Assembly (NCBI RefSeq): GCF_001552615.1
Contig: NZ_BCRN01000016.1
Location: 62,001 to 126,000, forward strand
DNA from: Millisia brevis NBRC 105863
GTDB taxonomy: Bacteria > Actinomycetota > Actinomycetes > Mycobacteriales > Mycobacteriaceae
Length of the DNA: 64,000 nucleotides
Direction of reading: 5' to 3'
Position 1 is the first letter of the stretch; every line of letters starts with the position of its first letter. Below are positions 15,873 through 24,097 of the stretch, one piece after another. The translations under genes and the position numbers were made by a program. The notes beneath the pieces are model-generated. The model did no database searches, was not told the DNA's origin, and was given only the letters and a program-made list of their open reading frames with translations.

Positions 15873-17480
15873 TCAGCGGACGCGCAGATCCTTGCGAAGG
15901 ATCTTGCCGGACGCGGACTTCGGCACGATGTCGATGAATTCGACCTGCCGCACCTTCTTGTGCGGAGACACCTGGGCGGCGACGAAGTCGATGACACCCT
16001 GCTCATCGATCGTCGAATCGGGCTGGCGCACAACAAAAGCCTTCGGCACTTCCTCGCCCTCGTCGTCGAGGACACCGATGACGGCAACGTCGGCGATATC
16101 GGGGCTGGTCAGCAGCACCGCCTCGAGCTCCGCCGGCGGAACCTGGTAGCCCTTGTACTTGATCAGTTCCTTGATCCGGTCGACGATGTACACATTGCCG
16201 GCGCCGTCGACGACCGCGAGATCACCGGTGTGCAGGTAGCCGTCGGCGTCGAGGGTGTCCTTGGTCGCCGCCTCGTTGGCCAGGTAGCCGACCATGATGT
16301 TCGGGCCGGAGACCCACAATTCGCCCGGCTCGCTCAGTTCGGTGGAGCCGGCCGCCGGGTAGGCGACCTCCTCGCCGGTGGCCGGGTCGACCAGCTTGTT
16401 GAGCGTATTGGGCACCGCCGGGCCGACACTGGAGAGCGGGTAATCGCCCTGGTGGGTCACCACACCCTGCACCGACAGCGGCTGCGCGTGCGAGACCGGG
16501 CTCATCTCCGACATGCCGTAGCCCTGCGCGACGAGGGTGTCGAGCCGCTTGGACACCGCCAGGCCGAGCTCCTCGTCGAGGGAGGCGGCGCCGGAGAAGA
16601 TCACCTTCACCGACGACAGGTCGTACTGGTCGACCAGCGGATGCTTGGCCAGCGCGACGGCCACCGGCGGCGCGATGAACAGGTGGGTCGCCTTGTGGTC
16701 CTGCGTGAGGGTCAGGAACTGGACGAGGTCGAAACGCGGCATCGTGATCAGCGTCGAGCGCTTGGCCAGCGCCAGGTTGAGCAGCACCGTCATGCCGTAG
16801 ATGTGGAAGAACGGCAGCACCGCGATGAACTTGTCGCCGGCCTTGATCGCCATCCGGTCCTGGATCTGGCAGACATTGGCCACCAGGTTGCGATGGGTGA
16901 GCATGACGCCCTTCGGGACGCCGGTGGTCCCGGAGGAGTACGGCAGCACCGCCAGGTGGGTGGCGGGGTCGAAATCGACCGCCGGAGCCGGCGTACCGGT
17001 CGAGATCAGGTCGATCGCCGAGGAGAAGCCCTCCGCGCCGTCGAGCACGATGACCTGCTCGTCGGACAGGCCGACCTTGCGGGCCCCCTCCAGGGCGGCC
17101 TCGAGCAGCGGCGAGACCGTGATCAGCAGCTTCGCCTTCGAATCGGTGAGCTGCTTGGCGATATCCGCGCCGGTGAACAGCGCGTTGACCGTGGTGGCGA
17201 CCGCGCCGATGCGCAGGATGCCGTGGAAGGCCGCCGCGAAGAAGGGCACGTTCGGCGCGTGCAGGGCCACGACGTCGCCGAGACCGATCCCGCGGGCGGT
17301 CAGCCCGCCGCCGACCGCGTCGATCAACCCGACCAGGGTGCCGTAGGTGGTCTCCGCCCCGTCCCGACCGTCGATGAAGGCGGTCACCGCCTTGTCCTCG
17401 TCGCTCAGATCGGAGAACAGGAAGTCGAAGACGCTGACATTGGGGATCTCGACATCGGGATAGGGGCTGCCGAAGCTCAT
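15873..17480 (-). CDS. Acyl/aryl-CoA ligase (4-coumarate:CoA ligase-like AMP-binding enzyme)
   Basis: ANL-superfamily ligase of 535 residues that would activate a carboxylic acid through an acyl-adenylate. The P-loop is LPYSSGTTGVPKGVMLTH, A5 GYGMSEMSP, A7 GYLHTGDLAVV, A8 IVDRIKELIKYKGYQVPPAE, and the catalytic lysine is in PKSASGKILRKDLR at the C-terminus. The set is complete. Similarity is to 4CL-like fatty-acid or aromatic-acid ligases; the acid cannot be predicted. GAGGAG is 5 nt before the ATG at 17480. It is convergent with the YafY gene (10 bp). No obvious pathway partners adjoin it. Confidence 0.87.
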   Translation of the reverse strand: MSFGSPYPDVEIPNVSVFDFLFSDLSDEDKAVTAFIDGRDGAETTYGTLVGLIDAVGGGLTARGIGLGDVVALHAPNVPFFAAAFHGILRIGAVATTVNALFTGADIAKQLTDSKAKLLITVSPLLEAALEGARKVGLSDEQVIVLDGAEGFSSAIDLISTGTPAPAVDFDPATHLAVLPYSSGTTGVPKGVMLTHRNLVANVCQIQDRMAIKAGDKFIAVLPFFHIYGMTVLLNLALAKRSTLITMPRFDLVQFLTLTQDHKATHLFIAPPVAVALAKHPLVDQYDLSSVKVIFSGAASLDEELGLAVSKRLDTLVAQGYGMSEMSPVSHAQPLSVQGVVTHQGDYPLSSVGPAVPNTLNKLVDPATGEEVAYPAAGSTELSEPGELWVSGPNIMVGYLANEAATKDTLDADGYLHTGDLAVVDGAGNVYIVDRIKELIKYKGYQVPPAELEAVLLTSPDIADVAVIGVLDDEGEEVPKAFVVRQPDSTIDEQGVIDFVAAQVSPHKKVRQVEFIDIVPKSASGKILRKDLRVR

Positions 17481-17584
17481 GGGTCTCCTCTGACTCATTC
17501 GGGTCGGCGACCGCGGCGTACCGGCCCGCCGGACATCCGAGCCAGTATGCCTCACATATCCCCTCTTTCGGGAGGGGTCGGCCC

Positions 17585-18127
17585 TCAGCGAACGCCGTCG
17601 ACGCTCGCGCGATCCTCATCGGTGATCAGGTGTTCGAAGGCGGCCAGATTCGCCAGCGATTCGCCCCGCGATACCCGCCACTTCCATTCGCGGCGAATGG
17701 ATTCGGCGAATCCCAGTTCGAGCAGCACATTGAAGTCGCCATCGGCGGCCTCCAGGATCTGGCCGAGGATCCGGTCGATCTCGTCATCGGTGACCAGTTC
17801 GGTCGCCAGCCGGCCGATCAGGTAGATGTCGCCCATCGTGTCGATCGTGTACGCGACGCCGTAGAGCCGCCGATTGCGGCGCAGCAGGTAGGTATGCACC
17901 CCGTCGGTGTTCTCGTCCGGATGCCGACAGACGAAGGCCTCGATCCGCACCCCGTGCGGACCGGCGGTGAACTGCGCCGGGGTCTTGAGCCGCCGCTCCC
18001 CCGGCAGCTGGACGACCAGGACGTCGGCGTCGGGCCGGGCGTATTCGAGCTCGCGTTCGACGGCGATCGCCTCGACGCGGTCGATCACCTCCCGCCGACG
18101 CGCCTGCGCCGCATCGGGCCCGCTCAC
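17585..18127 (-). CDS. YbjN domain-containing protein (Rv0487-like)
   Basis: 180-residue YbjN-family protein with a type III secretion chaperone-like alpha/beta fold. Recognisable blocks are [49 protein letters not shown], and [17 protein letters not shown] near the C-terminus. No catalytic residues are known. YbjN proteins have been linked to motility and stress regulation in Escherichia coli, but this actinobacterial branch is uncharacterised. The GTG at 18127 overlaps the mshA stop by 4 bp (GTGA), the same coupling seen in mycobacteria. Confidence 0.88.
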   Translation of the reverse strand: MSGPDAAQARRREVIDRVEAIAVERELEYARPDADVLVVQLPGERRLKTPAQFTAGPHGVRIEAFVCRHPDENTDGVHTYLLRRNRRLYGVAYTIDTMGDIYLIGRLATELVTDDEIDRILGQILEAADGDFNVLLELGFAESIRREWKWRVSRGESLANLAAFEHLITDEDRASVDGVR

Positions 18128-19458
18128 CGGACCGTCACCCGGTTTTCGCGAACGATGCCGGTGAACCGGGGTCCGAACGGGCGTGCCGGCGGGGTGAACA
18201 GGCCGGACCGCGCGCGCCGGTAGCTGCCGAGCAGCCCCTCGGCGGTATGCGCCCAGGAGAACCGCTCGGCCTGTGCGCGAGCCCCGGCGGCCAACCGCTC
18301 GCGCAGTTCGCGATCGGTGACCAGTCGCTCGACTTCCTGTGCCCACCGGTCGATCTCGTGCCCGGGCACCAGCAGGCCGCTGCGGTCGTGCGCCACCGCG
18401 ACCGACAGGCCGCCGACCTCCGCTGCCAGTACCGGCGTTCCGCAGGCCTGCGCCTCGATCGCGACCAGCCCGAAGGACTCCGAGTAGCTGGGCACCGCAA
18501 CGATGTCCGCGGCCCGGTAGACCTGCGCCAGGCGGTCCGGCGGCTGCGGCGGCAGAAACGTGACCGACTCGGACATGCCGAGTTCCGCTGCCAGTTCGAC
18601 CAATTCGTCCGGGCGCTCCAGCCCGGTGCCCGACGGGCCGCCGACGACCAGCACCCGCAGCGGCACACCGGGATTGCGGCGACGCACCACGTCGGCGGCC
18701 CGCAGCAGGATGTCCGGGGCCTTGAGCGGCTGGATCCGACCGACGAAGGCGACGATCGTCTCGTCGGGCGACAGTCCCAGAGCGCGGCGGGCCGCGCCGC
18801 GGTCGCCGGGGCGGAAGCGACTCAGATCGGCTCCGGGGGCGACGACGTCGACGCGATGCGGATCGGCCCCATAGGTGTCGATCAGTTGGCGGGCCTCGGC
18901 GATCGTATTGGCGGTCAGCCGGTCGGCCTCGGCGACAACCTGCCGTTCGCCGATCTCGCGGGCCGGCGGTTCCGGCCGGTCGCGGGCGGCGAGGGAGGCG
19001 TTCTTGACCGCCGCGAGGGTATGCGCGGTGTGCACCAACGGCACCCCCCAGCGGTCGCGCACCAGCCAGCCGACCTGGCCGGAGAGCCAGTAGTGCGAAT
19101 GCACCACGTCGTACCAGCCGGGGCGCCGGCCCGCCTCCGCGCGCAGGACACCCGCGGTGAAGGCGCACAGTTGCGTCGGCAGATCGTGCTTGTCGAGGCC
19201 CTCGAAGGGGCCGGCGACGACGTTGTGGACCGTGACGCCGGGCGCCGGGGACTGCAGCGGTTCGTCCGCCGACGATGTCGCGCGGGTGAAGATGTCGACC
19301 TCGACATCGCGGCGGGCCAGTTCGAGCGCGGTCTGCAGGACGTAGACGTTCATCCCGCCCGCGTCGCCGGTACCGGGCTGGGCGAGCGGCGAGGTGTGCA
19401 GCGACAACACCGCCACTCGACGTACCGCTGTCTTTCGCTCGACCGTCTTTCGCTCCAC
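18124..19458 (-). CDS. mshA: D-inositol-3-phosphate glycosyltransferase MshA
   Basis: First committed step of mycothiol synthesis: transfers GlcNAc from UDP-GlcNAc to 1L-myo-inositol-1-phosphate. GT4-family protein of 444 residues. The N-terminal half has [20 protein letters not shown], diagnostic for MshA, then [15 protein letters not shown] and [13 protein letters not shown]. The C-terminal nucleotide-sugar domain has [15 protein letters not shown] and [20 protein letters not shown] with the family E-x7-E. The start at 19458 is a little ahead of the conserved RRVAVLSLH. It is coupled to the YbjN gene downstream. mshB is also in this window, 35 kb away. Confidence 0.95.
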   Translation of the reverse strand: MERKTVERKTAVRRVAVLSLHTSPLAQPGTGDAGGMNVYVLQTALELARRDVEVDIFTRATSSADEPLQSPAPGVTVHNVVAGPFEGLDKHDLPTQLCAFTAGVLRAEAGRRPGWYDVVHSHYWLSGQVGWLVRDRWGVPLVHTAHTLAAVKNASLAARDRPEPPAREIGERQVVAEADRLTANTIAEARQLIDTYGADPHRVDVVAPGADLSRFRPGDRGAARRALGLSPDETIVAFVGRIQPLKAPDILLRAADVVRRRNPGVPLRVLVVGGPSGTGLERPDELVELAAELGMSESVTFLPPQPPDRLAQVYRAADIVAVPSYSESFGLVAIEAQACGTPVLAAEVGGLSVAVAHDRSGLLVPGHEIDRWAQEVERLVTDRELRERLAAGARAQAERFSWAHTAEGLLGSYRRARSGLFTPPARPFGPRFTGIVRENRVTVR

Positions 19459-19488
19459 CTGATCAATAGTGCCTCGAGCGGGCGCGAC

Positions 19489-20226
19489 CTACGGAATCGC
19501 CCACAATCGCCAGGTCGGACCGGCCACCTGCCGCCCGACCGCGTCGTCGGGGATCTCGGCGGCCGGCAGCAGCGAACCGATCAGCCAGCGCGCGGACGTC
19601 GAGACCACCACCCGATCGTCGTCGCCGACCACCACGATGTCCGATCCGGCGTCGCGCAGCCGCCCGAGGACCACCGATTCGAAGCGCGATGCGCGCACAT
19701 CGGCGCCGGCGACCCCGACGAATCGGTCGTCCACCGCGACCGGGTCGGTGAAGGTCAGCACGTAGCTGTCGGTGCCGTAGACGTCGACATAGGGTCCGAC
19801 GACGTGACGTCGCCCGGTGCGCGCGGGAACGGAGTACCAGGGCGCGGACAGGTAGTCGTAGAAACCGAGCCGGCCGGGGTTGAGCTCGACCTCGAGGCGG
19901 CTCGGGATATCGCGCTCGGCACCGTACTGCCACCACTCGAGCCACAGCGGCTGGTCGTCCAGCAGGTCCGGGGCGACGACCACCCCGAGCCCCAGCGGTA
20001 TGTCCGACTGCGCCAGCATCTCCAGGACCGGTTCGCGCACCCGCCGAATATCCTTCTCGGTCAAGGACTTTCCTTCGGACGCCGCCGATCGGCAGCAGCC
20101 GACGAAGAGCCGATGAATCTGCGTGACCGCCCCGAAGATCTGCTCGACCACGCCGCCGACCGCGTCGGCGGCCAGGCGCGCGTCCTCGACCGAGGGGCGG
20201 GCGGTCGATCCGCGCATGAGGTCCAA
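19489..20226 (-). CDS. Cache-domain-like soluble protein
   Basis: 245-residue protein with no membrane segment. The central half (LEVELNPGRLGFYDYLSAPW, then YVDVYGTDSYVLTFTDPVAV and FVGVAGADVRASRFESVVLG) looks like a PDC/Cache sensor fold, which usually binds small ligands outside the cell. Here there is no signal peptide, so it is probably cytoplasmic. The N-terminal 60 residues are helical. It lies 45 bp after the GntR gene on the same strand, suggesting a sensor linked to that regulator. Actinobacterial relatives are annotated only as Cache-domain proteins. Role unknown. Confidence 0.7.
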   Translation of the reverse strand: MDLMRGSTARPSVEDARLAADAVGGVVEQIFGAVTQIHRLFVGCCRSAASEGKSLTEKDIRRVREPVLEMLAQSDIPLGLGVVVAPDLLDDQPLWLEWWQYGAERDIPSRLEVELNPGRLGFYDYLSAPWYSVPARTGRRHVVGPYVDVYGTDSYVLTFTDPVAVDDRFVGVAGADVRASRFESVVLGRLRDAGSDIVVVGDDDRVVVSTSARWLIGSLLPAAEIPDDAVGRQVAGPTWRLWAIP

Positions 20227-20271
20227 CCGTACGCGGGCGGACCGGTTCCCGCGCGGCGTAACCGCGATCGC

Positions 20272-21081
20272 CTACCGGCGGACGAGCGCGATGTGCACGT
20301 CGATCAACGCCAGGGTGGTCGCCTCGATATGTTCCTCGGTCCGAGCGCGGGCGGCGATCGGATCGCGGGCGGCGATCGCGTCGACCACCAGCCGATGCGC
20401 CTCGACATCCGACCGCAGGTCGTCGGCCGATCGGCGCAGGCTCCAGAGCACCTGGCCGAGTTCGATCTGCAGATCGAACTGCTGCCGGGTCAGCCGCACC
20501 GACTGGGCGGCGGCGGCGACGGCGATGTAATAGCGCCCCTCGAGACGGCGCTGTTCACCGAGACGCGGCTCGTCGGCGAGGCGGTCGATGATCTCGCGCA
20601 GTCCGGCGATATCGGACGCCGCGGCCCGCCGCGCGGCCAGCCGGGCGGCGCTGCCGGCGACCGCCGCGCGCATATCGCCGAGTTCGCGCAGTTCGCTGCT
20701 GCCCAGTTCGCGCAGCCGGTCGCGGGCCAGTTCGCCGAGGATCGAGTGGTCGACCTGCACGAAGCTGCCGCCGCCGCGGCCGCGGCGGGTCTGCACCAGG
20801 CCGTGACTGCGCAGTTCCGCGAGCGCATCGCGCAGGGTGGTCGGCGCGACACCCAGCGCCGCGGCCAGGTCGCTCTCCGGCGGCAACTGTTCGCCGTCCT
20901 CGAAGATGCCGAGCGCGATCGCGCTGCCGAGCCGGCGCACCACCGCCGCGCTGCGCCCGACGCCGTCGTCCAGTGGCGCGAGCACCGCACGGCGCGCATC
21001 CGCGGTCAGCACCGAATCGCCCCCTCTCGCCCGACGCCGACGACCACCGTTTTCCAACGATCCGATTCCGAGTTCGACCAA
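20272..21081 (-). CDS. GntR/FadR-family transcriptional regulator
   Basis: 269 residues. GntR winged HTH at about 45-110: IFEDGEQLPPESDLAAALGV, APTTLRDALAELRSHGLVQT, then RGRGGGSFVQ. The C-terminal all-helical FCD-type ligand domain holds the metal-site Asp/His pattern (DMRAAVAG and EAHRLVVDAIAARDPIAARA, then HIEATTL). Such regulators answer to small carboxylates or acyl-CoAs. It corresponds in place to Rv0494. A GTG at 21012 is an alternative start. It is divergent from the F420-enzyme unit, and a 22-bp imperfect palindrome lies between them. Confidence 0.86.
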   Translation of the reverse strand: MVELGIGSLENGGRRRRARGGDSVLTADARRAVLAPLDDGVGRSAAVVRRLGSAIALGIFEDGEQLPPESDLAAALGVAPTTLRDALAELRSHGLVQTRRGRGGGSFVQVDHSILGELARDRLRELGSSELRELGDMRAAVAGSAARLAARRAAASDIAGLREIIDRLADEPRLGEQRRLEGRYYIAVAAAAQSVRLTRQQFDLQIELGQVLWSLRRSADDLRSDVEAHRLVVDAIAARDPIAARARTEEHIEATTLALIDVHIALVRR

Positions 21082-21104
21082 CTTTTCCGGATCGGTTGCG
21101 GACT

Positions 21105-21126
21105 AAACATATGATCCCATAGTTTT
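21105..21126. promoter_or_regulatory. Imperfect palindrome between GntR and the F420-enzyme unit
   Basis: AAACATATG-ATCC-CATAGTTTT: the two 9-bp arms match at 7 positions. It overlaps a plausible plus-strand promoter (TTGCGG at 21096-21101 and CATAGT at 21118-21123, 16 nt apart) and lies 24 bp from the GntR start, so it is a good candidate GntR operator. It is also AT-rich compared with its surroundings. Confidence 0.55.
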
Positions 21127-21187
21127 GAAACGCCAGAGGAGCGCGCCGTCGATGTCAGCGCCCCGGATCCTCACCCGAGGAGGTCCG

Positions 21188-21280
21188 ATGACCCGGTTCG
21201 AACTGTTCCGTGGCGCCGATGTCCTCGCCGGTGAACCCTTCCGCCCCGCGGCCAAGCGCAAGGAGATTCCGTCCCGATGA
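21188..21280 (+). CDS. Putative 30-residue protein translationally coupled to the F420 enzyme
   Basis: A short ORF begins MTRFELFRGADVLAGEP and ends AAKRKEIPSR. AGGAGG ends 4 nt before its ATG, a stronger ribosome binding site than that of the following gene, and its TGA overlaps the next ATG (ATGA at 21277-21280). An in-frame ATG at 21152 would add 12 residues. It has no cysteines or signal peptide and I recognise no family. It could be a real small protein, a leader peptide that couples translation, or the remnant of a longer gene. Confidence 0.5.
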   Translation: MTRFELFRGADVLAGEPFRPAAKRKEIPSR

Positions 21281-22323
21281 AATTCAGCTACGTGATGTTG
21301 CCCGACTATCCGCTGACCGACTCCCTGGCGTCGATCCAGCTGGCCGACGAATTGGGCTTTCACGCGGTCTACGCCGCCGACGAGACCTGGCACAAGGACC
21401 TGTGGCTGTTGTTCGCCGCGGCTGCCGACAAGACCACCAATATTCGGATGGGGCCGTCGGTCTCCGCGGTGGTGCTGCGCGAGCCGAGCCTGATCGCCCA
21501 GGCGACCGCCACCCTCGACGAACTGACCGGCGGCCGGGCCGAGGTGGTGCTCTCGTCGGGCAACTTCGGCCTGCTCGCCCAGTACGGGATGGACTGGAGC
21601 ACCCAGAAGCCGCTGAGTCGGGTCAAGGAGGGCGTCCACGTCATCCGAACCCTTCTCGACGAGGGTGCCATCACCTACGACGGCGAATTCTTCACCTACA
21701 AGGGACTTTTCACCTTCGCCCGCCCGGTCGCCGACCATGTGCCGGTCAAGATGGGCGCGATGCGCGGCCCGAAGTCGTTCCAGGTCGCCGCGGAGTTCTC
21801 GGACGGCTGTCACCACGCGCTGAGCTACACCAAGGGTGCCTACGAGTACATGGTGGAGAACATGGCGATCGGAGCCGAGCGCGCCGGCAAGAAGGTCGAG
21901 GATCTCGACATCGGTGCCTGGGTCGTCTTCGCCACCGGTGAGGACTCCGCGATCGCCAAGGACGCCGCCCGCTCGATGGTCGGACTGTACGCCTCGGCGA
22001 TGCCGAACGAGCAGCTCGAGCGCAACGGTGTCGATCCCGCCGATATGGCGCCGATCATCAGCAAGCTCGGCGCCGGCGATCTCGCGGGCTCGATCGATGC
22101 CACCACCCCCGAGATCGGCGAGATCCTCTCGGTCGCCGGCACCCCGGAGGAGTGTGTCGCCAAGCTCAAGGAGATCGAGGCGGCGGGCGTCAACCACATG
22201 ATTCTGGCCATTACCGACGCGACCCTGGTCAAGACCTTCATGGGCCGCGATATCGAGGGCGTTGCGGACGTCGACACTCAGCTGCGGCTGATCGCCGACC
22301 GCATCATGCCCGCCTTCCGGTAG
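21277..22323 (+). CDS. F420-dependent LLM-class oxidoreductase
   Basis: 348-residue luciferase-like TIM-barrel protein. It resembles methylenetetrahydromethanopterin-reductase-type F420 enzymes of the TIGR03842 kind more than FMN monooxygenases. Signatures are KFSYVMLPDYPLTDSLASIQ, ELGFHAVYAADETWHKDLW, IRMGPSVSAVVLREPSLIAQ, LDELTGGRAEVVLSSGNFG and, near the end, LSVAGTPEECVAKLKEIEAA. It probably transfers hydride between F420H2 and an unknown substrate. No catabolic partner adjoins. It is preceded by the coupled micro-ORF and a likely GntR operator, and followed by a hairpin that starts at its own stop codon. Confidence 0.85.
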   Translation: MKFSYVMLPDYPLTDSLASIQLADELGFHAVYAADETWHKDLWLLFAAAADKTTNIRMGPSVSAVVLREPSLIAQATATLDELTGGRAEVVLSSGNFGLLAQYGMDWSTQKPLSRVKEGVHVIRTLLDEGAITYDGEFFTYKGLFTFARPVADHVPVKMGAMRGPKSFQVAAEFSDGCHHALSYTKGAYEYMVENMAIGAERAGKKVEDLDIGAWVVFATGEDSAIAKDAARSMVGLYASAMPNEQLERNGVDPADMAPIISKLGAGDLAGSIDATTPEIGEILSVAGTPEECVAKLKEIEAAGVNHMILAITDATLVKTFMGRDIEGVADVDTQLRLIADRIMPAFR

Positions 22324-22361
22324 CGCCGACTCGGGACCTCCCCCCACCCGGGTCGGCGCTA
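22321..22361. terminator. Bidirectional hairpin between the F420 enzyme and the ROK gene
   Basis: A 10-bp perfect arm TAGCGCCGAC (22321-22330, beginning with the stop codon) pairs with GTCGGCGCTA (22352-22361). The stem continues as CGGG/CCCG after one mismatch, closing on an 11-nt C-rich loop. It lies between convergent genes. No T-run is present. Confidence 0.75.
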
Positions 22362-22419
22362 CCGGTCCCCCCGACCGCGACGGTCTAGGGGACACACGCT
22401 GTCGGTCGCGTGCGACCGG

Positions 22420-23745
22420 TCAGGCGGTGCGCGGCAGCGTGGCCGCGCGCCGCAGCGTGCCCAGCGGATCGGCGTAGAGCGAGCCGAGGGCGACCGCGGC
22501 GGCCGCGTAATGCTGGACCCGGGCGCCGAAGCCGGTGACGTGCACGGTGGTCGGGGCCAGCGTGGTACGCGCGGTGAATTCCGCGCCGACCGCGGCGAGA
22601 GCCGGCCGGTAGTCGGTGAAGGCCTGGCCGCCGAGAATCACCCGATCGGGGTTGATCATGTCCCGCGCGACCGCCACGGCGCGGCCGAGCACCCGCCCGC
22701 GCTCGACGAGCAGATCGTGCGCCGCCCGTGAACCGTCGCGCGCCGCGGTGATCACGTTGGCGATCGTGGTCACGTCCGGCACCCCCGCCGCCTGCGCGGC
22801 CTGCACGATCGCGCGGTCGCCGACGGTCACCTCGAGGCAGCCGGTCGCGCCGCAGGAGCAGGCCACCGAGCTGCCGGTGGGGAGATGGGCGATCGATCCG
22901 GCACCGCTGGCCGGGGCGTGGACGCGGTTGTTCACCGTCAGCGCCAGGCCGACGGTCTCGCGGGCGTAGACGTAGAGCGAGGTGCCGCCGTCCGGCAGCA
23001 CGGGGGTATCGCCGGCGCGGGTCAGCAGCAGTTCCGCGGCGGCCATCGCCGGCACGTGCGGCGCGACCGAGATCGGCACATCGAAGCGCTCGCCGATCAA
23101 CCGGCCGACCTGCGCTCCGGTCCAACCGAGACGCGGGTGGTCGACGATGCCGGTGGCGGCGTCGACCGCTCCACCGATCGCGACCCCCACCCAGATCAGA
23201 CGCGGGCCCCGGCGGCGCGCCGCGTAGGCGGCGGCGCTGTCGGCGATCGAGCTGAGCGCGGTGCTCGGATCCCCCTTGGGCGTGGGAACTTCGACCACTC
23301 CGGTGATCCGGCCGCTCGGGTCGGTCGACACGATCGCGGTGCCGGCGGCGCCGATGTGGATGCCGAGCGCCATATGCGCGTCGTGGTCGACCTCGACCGG
23401 GATGCGCGGGCGGCCGACGGAGCCGGCGACGGTGAGGTCGGCGCGTTCGTTGAGCAGGCCCGCCGCGAGCAGCGAGCTGACCTGACGGTTGACCGTGGCG
23501 GCGCTGGCGCCGGTCTGGCCGGTGATCGTGTCACGGGCGGAGGGGCCACCGAGGATGACCGCTCGCAGGACGGACGCGGCGGGCGAGTCGGCGATCTTGA
23601 GCTGGGCCGGAGCGATCCGAGCCCGCCCCGGCGTCACCGGCCGACCGGGCTGAGCCGGTCGCAGCAGGGGCGCCGGCCGACCGGCCGACGCACGGCCGCG
23701 GGTCGGAATGCGACTGGAGGTGGAAGCTGCCAGGGAAGTGTTCAC
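22420..23745 (-). CDS. ROK-family transcriptional regulator (Rv0485-like)
   Basis: 441 residues. An N-terminal winged HTH (about 60-110, RDTITGQTGASAATVNRQVS and LLAAGLLNERADL) precedes a ROK domain. The ROK zinc motif is intact: CSCGATGCLEV. The ATP loop is degraded (LGIHIGAAGTAIV instead of a DxGGT type), and the usual PVxxxNDAN catalytic segment reads PISVAPHVPAMAAAE, so the catalytic Asp is absent. It is probably a pure regulator rather than a sugar kinase. It corresponds to Rv0485, reported to control PE/PPE expression in M. tuberculosis. GTG start at 23745. Several palindromes lie upstream. Confidence 0.87.
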   Translation of the reverse strand: MNTSLAASTSSRIPTRGRASAGRPAPLLRPAQPGRPVTPGRARIAPAQLKIADSPAASVLRAVILGGPSARDTITGQTGASAATVNRQVSSLLAAGLLNERADLTVAGSVGRPRIPVEVDHDAHMALGIHIGAAGTAIVSTDPSGRITGVVEVPTPKGDPSTALSSIADSAAAYAARRRGPRLIWVGVAIGGAVDAATGIVDHPRLGWTGAQVGRLIGERFDVPISVAPHVPAMAAAELLLTRAGDTPVLPDGGTSLYVYARETVGLALTVNNRVHAPASGAGSIAHLPTGSSVACSCGATGCLEVTVGDRAIVQAAQAAGVPDVTTIANVITAARDGSRAAHDLLVERGRVLGRAVAVARDMINPDRVILGGQAFTDYRPALAAVGAEFTARTTLAPTTVHVTGFGARVQHYAAAAVALGSLYADPLGTLRRAATLPRTA

Positions 23746-24097
23746 TGCTCGTCCTTCGAAACCGGCGGCGCGGGCGGGCGCCGCTCGGATAACGAGTCAC
23801 GGACGAGCGAGAAGTCTCAGACGTCCGCCGACTCGTAGGGGGATTGGGGCTGTCGGCTCATCGATGAGCGACAACACAATTCACGAGCGAGCGGCAGACG
23901 GGAGCCGAGAGCGGCGGTCACGTACGTGACGCGCAGCGCATTGCTCGGCTTGGACACCATGCCGTCAACCGTAGCATCAAAACGCCAGACTTCCGCTTCG
24001 TGATGCCTATCACATCATAGCTCCGGCATGCGCGACGGCACGCACCGATACCCCTAGGCTCGGCTGTGCACGCCCTCACACCAGGACGGGGACATTC
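23746..24097. other. Palindrome-rich 352-bp intergenic region between ROK and ldh
   Basis: No convincing ORF. It holds four separate dyads. First, 23792-23836: ACGAGTC-A-CGGACG pairs with CGTCCG-CC-GACTCGT around a 16-nt loop. Second, 23851-23873: a TGTCG/GACA-flanked perfect core GCTCATCGATGAGC. Third, 23918-23931: the perfect palindrome GTCACGTACGTGAC. Fourth, 23999-24014: a CRP-type site described separately. The first lies in the ROK 5' region and is a candidate autoregulatory site or leader hairpin. Confidence 0.6.
23999..24014 (+). promoter_or_regulatory. CRP/GlxR-type operator upstream of ldh
   Basis: CGTGATGCCTATCACA fits the CRP consensus TGTGA-N6-TCACA at 9 of 10 defined positions. 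A possible -10 box, TAGGCT, is at 24055-24060, giving a start near 24067. The site would then be centred about 60 bp upstream, the usual class I activator position. Promoter position is inferred. Confidence 0.6.

Noticed and set aside
16222-17619. 465-codon minus-strand frame within the acyl-CoA ligase gene
   Set aside because: Out of frame with a ligase carrying all its motifs; composition is Arg/Gly-rich.
18247-21114. 955-codon plus-strand frame opposite mshA, the Cache gene and gntR
   Set aside because: Antisense shadow without recognisable motifs; the opposite strand holds well-supported genes.
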